In this document: in pieces, positions 13,064-23,308 of the stretch | Layout of the letters: each line of letters opens with the position of its first letter | Position numbering within the stretch: the first letter of the stretch is position 1 | Source: Piper betle | Lineage: Eukaryota > Streptophyta > Magnoliopsida > Piperales > Piperaceae | Direction of reading: 5' to 3' | NCBI GenBank assembly: GCA_033002965.1 | Contig: JAURVB010003522.1 | Span: 206,569-270,568, forward strand | DNA: 64,000 bases | Notes under the pieces: model-generated | Told to the model about the DNA's origin: nothing | Database searches by the model: none | What the model saw: only the letters and a program-made list of their open reading frames with translations | Program-made: the position numbers and the translations under genes

Positions 13064-13534
13064 TGTTCACAATAAAGGTAGAATATATGTCTGCAGTTAA
13101 ATGTGCTAAGGAGGTCATATGGTTGAATGGCTTGGTAGATGTATAAGCATTGTTCATAATAAGGTGGAGTTCCATTGTGATACCCAAAGTACAATTTATT
13201 TGGCTAGGAATTAGGTTTCCTTGATAAACCCAAGCACAATGGTATTAGGCATCACAAACTCCCGGAGATCATCAATGAGGGGCGGGTTCATCTGGTGAAG
13301 AATCATATTAATGATAATGCAGATGATATTCTTACCAAGTCAATTACTTCAGAGAAGTTCGGGCGCATTGTTCGAACTCTATCGATGTCACTCTATATTA
13401 AGCTGACTAATTGCAGCCAAGGAGGGATACGACCATGCAAATTTGGTACGAGGCTTGTGCTGGTTTGGTGTGAGGCGACTTGATGTTGGTTGAAGAATAT
13501 GGTGTATATTTTTTCACCAAGGTGGAGATTTTAG
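13064..13534 (+). pseudogene. Ty1/copia RNase H remnant, second part, and polypurine tract
   Basis: This resumes the copia Pol frame cut at 9550: KVEYMSAVKCAKEVIWLNGLV (13078-13140), then HCDTQS-like, KHIDVRYH-like and ADILTKSITSEKFGR-like blocks to about 13400, read across frameshifts. The purine-rich stretch AAGGTGGAGATTTTA (13519-13533) before the LTR is the expected copia polypurine tract. It is non-functional. Confidence 0.88.
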
Positions 13535-14123
13535 TGTTTCAAACCTTGAGGAGTAGCAAGGAGGAAGAAGATATTGAAGAAGAGATGTGTGCACCAGTGC
13601 AAAGGCTATGTGCGCACCAGTGCAAAGGCTATGGGCGCCGCTGCGCACGGGCCAGAAGCAGCACATGCTGGACATGTGCTGGCGCACGGTCGGCGTGAAC
13701 CCTTATACGCGTCCGAAGTGACCAAAAGCAATGATGCTTGGGTGCGGGCGCACAAATGCCTCTACGCGGCGATGAATACCAAGATGTGTAGAATTTGTTT
13801 ACGAGCTATTTAACTTATTTTTTCAGGATTTTCTTCATAATAACATTATTTTGTTACAAGGAAGAAGATTTTGGAGGTCTAAACACACTTTCGCTTCTAG
13901 GTTTGAAAGGGAGACAGATTGAGAGATTGTACAACAATTTTAATGTATCTCATAGTAGATTTTCTCCTCTTCAGGGATCAAGTGATTTGCCGTCCACGTT
14001 TAACTTTCCGTGTTGTCTTTCTTGACTTCTCTGTAGTATACGTTATTATTTGGTTGTTGGATTCCATTGCATTTGTTAATTTGTTATTGTTGCATTGTTT
14101 TGAATAGCTTAGAATATATTACA
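13535..14123 (+). mobile_element. 3' LTR of the copia element
   Basis: It starts TGTTTCAAACC after the polypurine tract and ends ATATTACA, about 590 bp. It contains a GC-rich section (13590-13790) with a 23-bp tandem duplication (13591-13636, GCACCAGTGCAAAGGCTATG) and a T-rich tail. The matching 5' LTR is not in the window. Confidence 0.7.
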
Positions 14124-16164
14124 AATTAATTGCTGTTTATTCCCGCTTGGCTAGAATCATTTGAATTAGTCTTGACAATTGTTTAATCCACTTTAATTAA
14201 TAAAAAATATTGAAGTTAAACTTTAATAAAAAGTACGAGATTTAACTGATTAATAAATAATATATATATATATGATAATCTTTCTTCTCAATTAAATTTT
14301 ATTTCGTCGTCTTTATTTTCTTCTACATAAAAGTTATGGGTGTTAGGGGTCATATAATTTATAAATAATAAAATTTTTAACTGTTTTACTCTCACGCTAA
14401 CCTTCTTTTGTTATTTGGGTTTTGTTATTTGGGTTTGGGAACAGTAGAAACATTTACAGAGTTCTAAATTTGACTCTATCTTTAAAATTTAAATTATTTT
14501 TTTTATCATAATATTTATCTTATTATTCAAGAGCATTTATTTATAAACTTAGACTTTTTCTCTCTAACATAAGTAGCGCATGACATCTTGTCTAATTCTA
14601 CGTAAAGCCTCTATAAAACAATTTCTTATTACATCACTTTATTACTTACGTAATCACGATAGAATTTTCTTAACTATAGCAGCTATAAATAAAAAAGCTT
14701 TTTTTTGTTATTGCTTCTATCAAGAGCAAAGAACAAAGCATCGTTGCTCACTTTCTCCCTACCTATGCTAGATGTTTTATACTTTGCTTCCTCTAGTAAT
14801 TGAGAGGATTTTCTTTTTAAAAAATCTAAAGAAAAAAGATATATTTAATATAGGTGGCTAATACAAGTCACCCTATTATGTGAAAAAAAAGTTAAAAAAT
14901 AAACTGTTTGTCATTGTTTTCAACGCGACTCTATTACCTTTTTTTAAGTGAATGCTGACCAGCTGTGCCCTTGAAAACGCGCAAAATAAGTAATCTATGT
15001 TGATGATAATTTTTCCAATCAATGTACGTTTAAGATACATGAACAAATACGTATCTTATCCACTAAATTGGCAGCTTTTGCGGGAATATATAGAGTTATT
15101 TCAGTAAAAAATTGCTCAAACACCATCAAGTGATGCCTTGTTAAAAGAATGTGAATCAACTTATGTAAATATATAGACGCGCCTAAAAACAAGTGTCATA
15201 TCCACCTGAGTGACATGTAACTTTAAATTCAAGTAAATACTTTATTCGCCATCGTTAAGTAAGGTAACATGGTAACTCAAAATATAACTAGAAATTTTGA
15301 CTTTTTAGATTCATTGGAATGCAAATAATATAAATAGGCTTAAAATTGAAAGTTAATCAATTTTTCTAAAAAATAGTTGCATTTAATATATTTTATATAA
15401 AAATATTATTAAATTAATTATTTTTAATTAATTATAATTATTTCCAAGTAAATCTTCTCCCTCACGTACTATTGTTCTGCCTATTATTTACCTATTGATA
15501 GAAGAATAAAAGGAAAATTTTTGCACCAGCACATTAATCACTCACTTCAAGGTAATCAAGATTAATTTAAATATAAAAACATTAAATATTTATTAATTTT
15601 TCTATAAAATATATAAAAATATGCTTTTAAATTAAATTTTACTATATAAAATTTTCAAATCATTTAATTTTTAGTCTTACCAAACAAACCGACTCTTAAT
15701 AAAAAATTCGCCATCGTATTCTTGCCATAATTTCATGTCAAAGTCTACTCAAGTCGACGTATATGGGCTGCGGCCGGCGCCGTAAGGCAGAAGCCATGAG
15801 GCCCACGATCCTTCATCGTTTAAATTTAAATATTAAATTTCTTCCCGTCATTTAAGTGCAGCCGAGTAATCTACAAGTCATATCAAAGGGCATATGCCAT
15901 CATGTAAAGTCTTCCAGCTATATTGCATCTATAAGCGTAGGTGAAGCAGCTCTTCCTTTTCTTTTTTATTTATTTGAAACAGCGTAGACATTTCTGATGC
16001 GCATCTTTAGCATCCAAGCTTGCGTGAACGGCCAAAGGTTTTTTACCACTCTGTTTGGCGGACGTCACCTCACATTCTGCTCACTCCTGCAGGTTATACT
16101 ACCCGACGCTTTGACAAGGTCAAGTTTTATAGATTTTCCTTGAACCCAGTTTTTAAGGGGTTTC
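14124..16164. other. AT-rich intergenic DNA, no feature seen
   Basis: Strongly AT-rich, with short poly-T and TA runs and only short ORFs without recognisable domains. A small GC-rich island (15765-15805) holds CGGCCGGCGCCG. Confidence 0.6.
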
Positions 16165-17047
16165 TTTTCTAACGCTGCCTTGTCTTTCTCCAAACATTTA
16201 CGGTAAAGTTCTGATTCATCTTAGTGTCACATTGACTATTGTTTCAATTTTTAAGTTGTTACTAGTGCATTCAGATGCTTTTGACAGCAGTCTGTGGCAA
16301 AGATGGTTGGCTCAATAATTCATGTTAACAACCATCAAAGCTATCTCCCATACTTCATCTTCGTTGCCACTTCTCATGCAAAATGAAACGCCGTCCGTCG
16401 TCGCATCCCACCACCTCAAACATTTCCATCCCCACAGGAGTTTCACTTGTCTTGTTTCCAAGCAAACGGGATTCACCGTCGTCTTTTGTTCAATTTCAAC
16501 CTTTGAGCAATTTTCTGCAAATTTTTCTTCGACCAAGTTTGTCTGGAAGTTCTCACATCTCTTCTTGCACCTTCCTAGAGATTTTTTTCCTTACACCCAA
16601 ATTAATGGTTTTTTCTAACGCCTCCTTGACTTTTACCCAAACATTTGCGGTAAAGTTCTGTTTTTTCTGATTCATCTTAGTCTCACATTAATTATTGTTT
16701 CAATTTTTAAATTGTTACTAGTGCCTTCAGAAGTCGATGCTTTTGACAGTCTGCGGCAAAGATTGCTGGCTCAACAATTCATGTTATGAACCATCAAAGC
16801 TATCTTCCATCCTTCATCTTCGATGCCACTTTCATGCAAATAAAACACCGTCCGCCATCGCATCCCACCACTTCTAACATTCCCATCCCCACAGGCGTTT
16901 CACTTTTCTAGTTTCCAAGCAAACGGGATGCATTGTCGCCTTTCGTTCAACTTCAACCTTCAACCAATTCTCTGCAAATTATTCTTCGACCAAATTTGTC
17001 TGAAGTTCTCCCATCTCTTCTTGCACATTCTTAGAGATTTTTTCCTT
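16165..17047. repeat. Tandem duplication, period 446 bp
   Basis: The block starting TTTTCTAACGC at about 16165 recurs at 16611. Anchors are CAAACATTT(A/G)CGGTAAAGTTCTG, CCATCAAAGCTATCT, CCATCCCCACAGG and AGCAAACGGGAT. The copies differ by many substitutions and small indels, so the duplication is old. ORFs occur on both strands (for example 16322-16618 plus and 16312-16536 minus), but none is conserved in both copies and none resembles a protein family I know. Confidence 0.9.
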
Positions 17048-17960
17048 TCAAATAATCGGTATCTAATGATATATTTACTCCACAATAATTTGTCTAAGAT
17101 CCAAATTTGTTCCACCACCACACGTCGAGACGACTCCTGATGGAGACAATGAAACCCCTTCACAGTAAAACATCGATTCTTCCATTTTCCCAATATAGGT
17201 CACCATGGCCAGAGACAGATCCGGCAACCACACAGCAACGAAAACACGATAAAAGTAAAATAGATCAAATAACCCTGAAAAGACAAAGTAATGGTTAGCA
17301 TCATAGATCTAAAAAAGATTTAAATCCATGATAAGACCAAAATAATGAACGTACAGATTAATACACAAAGATTAAAAAGAAAGAAATAACAAGTTAAAGC
17401 AAAGAAAAAGCGAATAAATCAAAGATACGTACCTCACGAAACAATCAAAGATACGTACCTCACGAAACAATCAAACATGCCGACGAGGGATACGATATAT
17501 ACGCCTAACAGACAATGCCGATGGACAAATGACGTCGACGAAGTTGGATAGACAAAAGGTCTTTGAAGCATAATTCCGAAATATTTTTCTGGAAAATTTA
17601 TATTAAACATTAAGATTAGATAGGTTTAATATGAAGGAAATTCAATTAATAAAGGTTAATTAGATCTGCCACTGAGTTTTTTCCTCCATTCAACGCTCCA
17701 AAATATATGTACACAAATCCATCCATCGATGCTCTCATTCTTCGCCGCCGAACTGGTACAATCTCTCCACCGTTAAAAAAAGGCTGGGACTTTCTTCCAA
17801 CGCCGCGGTCGAACACCTCCGGTGAGGCCTCGCTAGCCAAGAAGATTCGACATTTTAGGGGTTAGGGGGAGGGGGCGGGTGGGGAGGGCCAAATGCGGTT
17901 AAACGACCAAAACCTGTTCCTTCTTGTCAATCGGTTGCTTTGAACATTACCGAGAGTCGG
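17048..17960. other. 3' flank of the serine-rich gene, non-coding
   Basis: It contains a 26-bp perfect tandem duplication (17420-17471, unit CAAAGATACGTACCTCACGA followed by AACAAT) and a stretch read by a minus ORF (17646-17840) with no recognised domain. The GC-rich part 17820-17960 is probably 3' UTR of the upstream gene. No gene is called. Confidence 0.5.
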
Positions 17961-18530
17961 CTAGGGCGTGGTTGGAAAGCAGCGCGCCGCCTCTGGCTGT
18001 GGGAGGAGGGGCGGATAAGCGCGGCGAGAGCCCGCTTCACCCACTCCCTCCACCGTCCCGATCCGGACCAGCGAGTTGGTCATGGCCGATCTCCGGGCGT
18101 TCAAGCGGTTGGACGAAGACGAGATCGCGTAGGTGTAGCCTTTGTGAAGGCTACAACGGAAGGAACCGGGATGCGTCGTCGGTGAGCACATGCACGTCCT
18201 CTTCTGATGCGGAATAGATGCCGGCTTCCTCATGACCTGGCAGTCCCTAGGCGGGACCGCCGGCAAGGCGGCAATGGACCGGCCAGGAGAAATCGAGCGG
18301 TTGTACTCGATGGAAAAACGGATGGTGGAGGTAGAGGCAGGTGAGCAAAGATTGACACGGGTAGGTGATGCAGAGCGCTGAAAGAAGGACGTGGAGTGGG
18401 AAGAAAAACCTGCTGAAGAGGCAGCAAAAGCAGAAGACGGCTGCGAAAAGGCCGAGCAGAACTTACCCGCCGGCGATACTGTCCGGAGGACCGGGCCGCT
18501 CGATCTTCTCGACGATGATTGTGCCATCAT
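17961..18530 (-). CDS. Serine-rich protein-related family protein, C-terminus frameshifted
   Basis: The intronless ORF gives 189 residues from ATG at 18530 (a second ATG follows at once). The N-terminal ~85 residues are Ser-rich with SSRRSSGPVLRTVSPAGKF (6-24), RSASPTRVNL (52-61) and IRFSIEYNRSISPGRSIA (70-87). The family signature CMCSPTTHPGSFRCSLHK is at 113-130 and RRSAMTNSLVRIG at 146-158. This matches the plant serine-rich protein-related family (Arabidopsis At5g11090/At5g25280 type); function unknown. After residue ~162 the frame drifts. The +1 frame (to a stop at 17927) carries the usual tail, with EWVKRALAALIRPSSHSQRR and FQPRPSRLSVM. A 2-nt loss in a GA run near 18042-18048 explains this, either a real mutation or an assembly error. 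The first Met is chosen because the upstream codons lack family similarity and it follows a TATA box by about 145 bp. Confidence 0.87.
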   Translation of the reverse strand: MMAQSSSRRSSGPVLRTVSPAGKFCSAFSQPSSAFAASSAGFSSHSTSFFQRSASPTRVNLCSPASTSTIRFSIEYNRSISPGRSIAALPAVPPRDCQVMRKPASIPHQKRTCMCSPTTHPGSFRCSLHKGYTYAISSSSNRLNARRSAMTNSLVRIGTVEGVGEAGSRRAYPPLLPQPEAARCFPTTP

Positions 18531-18674
18531 ATGAAACAAATGATTTTGATTTTCTTTTTTTGTGTAGAAATTGAAGACAGAAATTATATCTTCTTTTTCC
18601 TGGGAGGAAGATGGGAGTGGAAAGAGACGGGCTGGGAGGCGGATTTGGCAAACCTTGCTTGCGTGCACCGCTGT

Positions 18675-18682
18675 TATTTATA
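18675..18682 (-). promoter_or_regulatory. TATA box of the serine-rich protein gene
   Basis: The minus strand reads TATAAATA, about 145 bp upstream of the ATG. This leaves room for a transcription start near 18645 and a 5' UTR of about 115 nt. Position and motif fit a plant core promoter; no other element was judged. Confidence 0.55.
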
Positions 18683-19168
18683 GGAGGAGATAATAATCCG
18701 ATTTTTTATTTTATTCGAAAATTGGTTTGTTTAACCGCGGATGGGTTAAGACGTTAACCGGGGGCAAGCTGGCAGTTGGGGTGTGGGTGGAAACCATAGT
18801 TAGGTTAGTTAACGTTGGAATCTCGAAACCCCTTGTTTTTCGATCGTTTTTTTGCGGGCCCCGTGCCAGACTCTCCTAATTGCATGACACCTTAGGCTAT
18901 GTACAAATAGCCCTTGGATTTTCTGACATATTACGAGACTGCCACGCCAGGGGACCGGGTCTGTTATTTTGAATGGGAGCGCCTATTTCTCGGGTTTGAG
19001 ATTTGAATAATTGAATCATTTGATCCTTTTCTTCGTAAAATAAAATAAAATAAATTCGTGATATTGGATCAACTAACGACATCGTTGGTTCGGATTAAGT
19101 TAAAGATGGTGGAGTCAAATGGAGCTCATATTTAATTTTGTAAAAGTCATATTTTGAAATATATCCAC
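18683..19168. other. Upstream flank of the serine-rich gene
   Basis: Promoter-proximal DNA with no coding sequence. No repeat is shared with other parts of the window that I could see. Confidence 0.5.
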
Positions 19169-20209
19169 TATGGCACCCCAAATCTATTTTTCGATCGAGA
19201 AACAAATTAGAATGTTATCGGTCCCAAAACCCAATCCAACGGATCTACTCTCGGCGTCTCAAAATAGAAAAAGTTTATCGCTATGCATGAATAGGTACAT
19301 AAAAATAAACATAATATATAATTACATGAATGGCATGATAATCAGTTCATACTAAAAATAATAATTATAAAAATTGATAAAAAATGATAAAGTTGATAAA
19401 TATATACATATGTTATTATATCACGTATGGATATTCATATAAAATTCTAATTTGTTATATTATTCATTTTAAATCCCGGGCCTCGACCCATATGTGCATT
19501 TTAATTATTTTTTACATTAAATTCTAGGTCTTACTTGTTGTACTTATTCAATATCTAAATATATTTATTAAAATACATGAATTCAATTATTGCATCACGT
19601 CTTTCCCAATATAATGATAATATAACACAATATTCTATCGTTAAACATATGTGTATGAAACCTCACTGTTCCTCTGTCCTAGCTAGCTCATCGTACTCCT
19701 GATCATCACCTACATATATTATAAAAACATGTCAGTAATGAGTATTACTGGTCCAAATATATAACTAATATAAAATTGGCTATGAGAGCAAACTCTCGTA
19801 TGAAAGAAAATATCGCATAAAATCTCTAAGGGCATCTACTGAAAACATCTTTCTTGTTTCACTTTCTCGTCCTTGAAAAATAGGATTTCTCGTTTCACTT
19901 TCTCGTCCCTCGGGACTACTGTCACATTCTAAGCCCTTGAAAACACAAAAATTATATATATATAGGTCTTGGTATGGACTTATATAATAGGCTCAAAGGC
20001 AACTTGTGATGGATCTTGTTTTCGAAAATATACTCGAGGGATCTTATCCTCGAGGGTATTAATCTGGAAGATCGATCGGCTAAATAGCCCAGGTTAAGTA
20101 AGATCCAATAAAACATCATTCAACTCGTCCTATAATCTATAAAGATAAATCACGATCAAATAGAGCAATAAAACAGGGTGAGTCCTAAATGGACCTGGTA
20201 GAAGCTCCG

Positions 20210-22871
20210 TGTAAAACCCATGACTCGAGTCAAAGTTTTACTACAACAAACCAGTCAATTCGAGTTAAGTTAGTTTCATGAACCGCGTGTTGAGTCGAGG
20301 CCAGTCGTGAGTTATGAGTGATGTGGGTCAGGTGTACTTGAATATATGATGATAACATCGAAAAGATGGTGAGAAATGAGTTATCAGAATATATGAAAGT
20401 ATATAGTATTTTTCTTTTTATGTATTTGATCGTAAAAATAATTTAGGTCGAATAACGTATTAGAGCGCGCTAGATTATATTCGGGTGGGTTATTAGTTAT
20501 AGACCATATCATATGGATGTTGTGGTGTTTGATTTATTTTATGGAATTTTTTCATATTTTTCTATATTTTTTAGGAATTATTACGAATTAGTTATTATTT
20601 TAACTCAAGTAGGAATTGAGTCAATACTTATTTACGAATTTGCCACTGGAGTATTTCTTCTCCCTCCTGAGACTCCCTTGCCAAAACCCAGTCACCGCCA
20701 CCCCGTGGTTGTTGCCGCCACTGCCACCGACCCCGCACTGCCACTGATCGAGACCGCCTTGCCTTGTCGTGCCGCCGCCGTGCCTACCCGACCAACCCTG
20801 GCCATCATCTTGCCGCCACGACGCTGAAATCGCCCCACAAAGCCACGATGCTCTCCCTGTCGATTCACTAGCATCCGAGCTGCACCGTCGTGGTTTCGAC
20901 AACCAACCCTTGACCTCCCTTACATTTTCCCTCTACCCAACGCCATCGCCAAGACTGGCAGTGGGCTTGATCGAAGAGATCGACCACCCGGTCAAACTCG
21001 ACGCTGCAACCGGCAATCATCATTGCCACGCTCGCCCTTGTCGTCACCACCATTAAGATGAGCTCGCCGAGCTAGTGCTAACCCTTACCCCTGATTACCC
21101 TGCCAGAACAATCACCGAAAAACAGCTAGAAGTCACTAGAAAACTGGATTGACCGAAATTTGTCAGAAATCACTTGATCTTCCATCGAATCTGTCTGATC
21201 GACCCTATCAAACTTTGGACGCCATAGGGTACCAAATTCGAGCCACGAATCACGTGAGGTATAATATATTCTAATTTAATTATTTAAAAGTACTGATTAT
21301 TAGAATGACATGCCAGGATTGGTTAATTGTGTGTTATAATTATATATATAAATGTAGATTCGATTAAGAGTAAAATATGAAATTGTTTGATTGAGTGGTG
21401 TTAAAAATAGAAACTAAAAAACTAATTAGGGTAACTAAGTAATGGTCATGAGCTAATGCATACTAGCCTAAGTAGACATGTTAGAATTGGCATAGGTTGA
21501 TGTGACCATGATTGATGCATGATGGATGTATGCGTAATATAGGATGTATGATGCAAGCGTTAGTATTTAGTTTTGATGTATAAGTATGGAGTAGGAGCTC
21601 GCCGCCTAGGCGCGAGGACCCGATTAGAGCTTCTACCAAGTCCATTTAAGACTCGTTCTTTGATTTACACTACTCTATTGTGTATTTGATTTATCATGTG
21701 CAGGATGAATTAATTGGAATTTTATTGTGTCCCACTTATCTGGGTCATTTACCCGATTGTATTTCCGAATTAATAACCTTCGAGGATGAGATCCCTCGAG
21801 TTTGTTTTTGAAAACAAGATCCACCTCAAGTTGCCTCCGGACCTATTTTATGAATCCCTACCAATATATATATATAGTTTTCACATTTTTGTTGACAACC
21901 TACACAAGTGAGTATGGTATTTATTTTCGATAGCTTACGCTAGTGGGTATGGAAGAATGTAAATGAGAAAGTGAAGTTCCCCTTTTAGAGATTTCATGAT
22001 GTTTTCTTTTATATGAGAGTTTACTCTCATAGCCAGTTTGATATTAGTTATATTTTTGGACCAATAACACTCGTTATTGACGGTTTCCTATTATATATGT
22101 AGGTAAGCACTTTGATGAATGAGAGCTGTTGACAGCGGAAGAGCAGCACAGAAATCACGCGTGCACACACATGTACCTGCCAAGTGTATGTAGTCGAAGC
22201 GAGCCAGAGTAGCGCGCTAGCTAGCTACTCATCCGTTTATCTCACCTTTTTCAGATGTCCACCCCGAACCGAAGGAACGGAGGGTGCACAAGCCCGTGTC
22301 CGCTCCTTTTCTGAACGTTTCACACTAAGCTCTTCGATCCTGCCCTGTGCCTCTTAGGCTTCGCTATTACTCTGGTATATGGATGCTATAACTGTAAATT
22401 TATTATGAGCATTTTGCATGTGAATAGAAATGGAAAGTGAAAAATGTGCAAGATAAACTACAAATCAAGGACAGCTAGAATGTGATGGAAAATGAAATAT
22501 TTGGATTATGTTTCGATGCCTGTTGATATAAATTTATTATGTTTACTATTGACAGGGTGGCCCCTATTGCACTTTTAGGGGAGACACTTCTAAGGGAAGC
22601 TCTATCTGTTTTTCCGTAAAAATATTAATGAATTTTTTTATAATTACTTGCTTGTTGCATTGTCTTGTTTTTTCTTACACATCATAGCATGTATATAGGA
22701 TCACGTTAGAACTCAAGCATCTTATCCATGCATTTCATGTTTGCATCTTCATCTTAAGACAACGAAGGCAAATCCAGGTTAGCTTAATCAAACCCAGTAA
22801 ATTAACAAACGGTTCGATCACCGGCAATATTTTTGAGTCAGTTCACAGGTGAGCCAAAATGGGGTGTTACA
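20210..22871 (+). mobile_element. Solo LTR, family A, inserted in an older family A LTR
   Basis: It starts TGTAAAACCC and ends GGGGTGTTACA, flanked by a perfect 5-bp duplication CTCCG (20205-20209, 22872-22876). It has the full family layout: GACTCGAG-type head, GC-rich section (20690-21060), inverted repeat GTAGGAGCTC...GAGCTTCTAC (21591-21636), ATATGTAGGTAAGC (about 22096) and the CGGTTCGATCACCGG tail. Orientation is opposite to its host LTR. No internal domain is present. Confidence 0.93.
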
Positions 22872-23091
22872 CTCCGAACGTATCTTAGCGCCTAAACGGT
22901 GAGCTCCTACTCCGACCTAATCTTCAATCATGTGGTGACAACAAAAGATTGTGGGCAACTTGAGTAAGGATCGTGAAGAAAAAGAGAAGGAAGAAAAGAA
23001 AAAGGAAGTTGAGTGAGTAAGATGATGGTGATTGATCGATAGAAGTATGAAATATATAGATATCATGGAGAGAAACTAATAGTTAGGTGAG

Positions 23092-23230
23092 AAAAACGAA
23101 TGGTTGTTTAGAAAAACAAATGATTGTTTAGAAAAACAAATGGTTGTTTAGAAAAACAAATGGTCATTTAGAAAAATGAATTGTCGTCTATGAAAAACGA
23201 ATGGTTATCTATGAAAAATGAATGGGCGTC
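23092..23230. repeat. Short minisatellite, ~23-bp unit, about 6 copies
   Basis: The unit GAAAAACAAATGGTTGTTTA repeats with point changes and a few 1-2 nt length shifts. It lies within the outer LTR and is absent from the related LTRs at 26256 and 32801. Confidence 0.85.
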
Positions 23231-23308
23231 TCATAATTAAAACTTAACTCGACTGAAAACCGACAGGTTCAGATTATAAAACCCCTGATTCGAATGACGG
23301 GTTTTTGA

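Larger units (their letters stand above)
19169..23308 (-). mobile_element. Outer family A LTR (minus), interrupted and partly deleted
   Basis: On the plus strand it opens TATGGCACCCCAAATC, matching TGTAACACCC of the LTRs at 26256 and 32801. It shares the series CTAACATG-like, CACCTACATATATTATAAAAACATG, TATGAGAGCAAACTCTCGTATG and GTAGAAGCTCC up to 20209. The same LTR resumes at 22877 with GCGCCTAAACGGTGAGCTCCTAC and ends near GACGGGTTTTTGA (23308). The GC-rich section normally present is missing, so it is internally deleted. It is split by the solo LTR 20210-22871. Confidence 0.8.

Noticed and set aside
16312..17193. Minus ORFs in the 446-bp duplication as a duplicated gene
   Set aside because: The frames are not preserved between the two copies.
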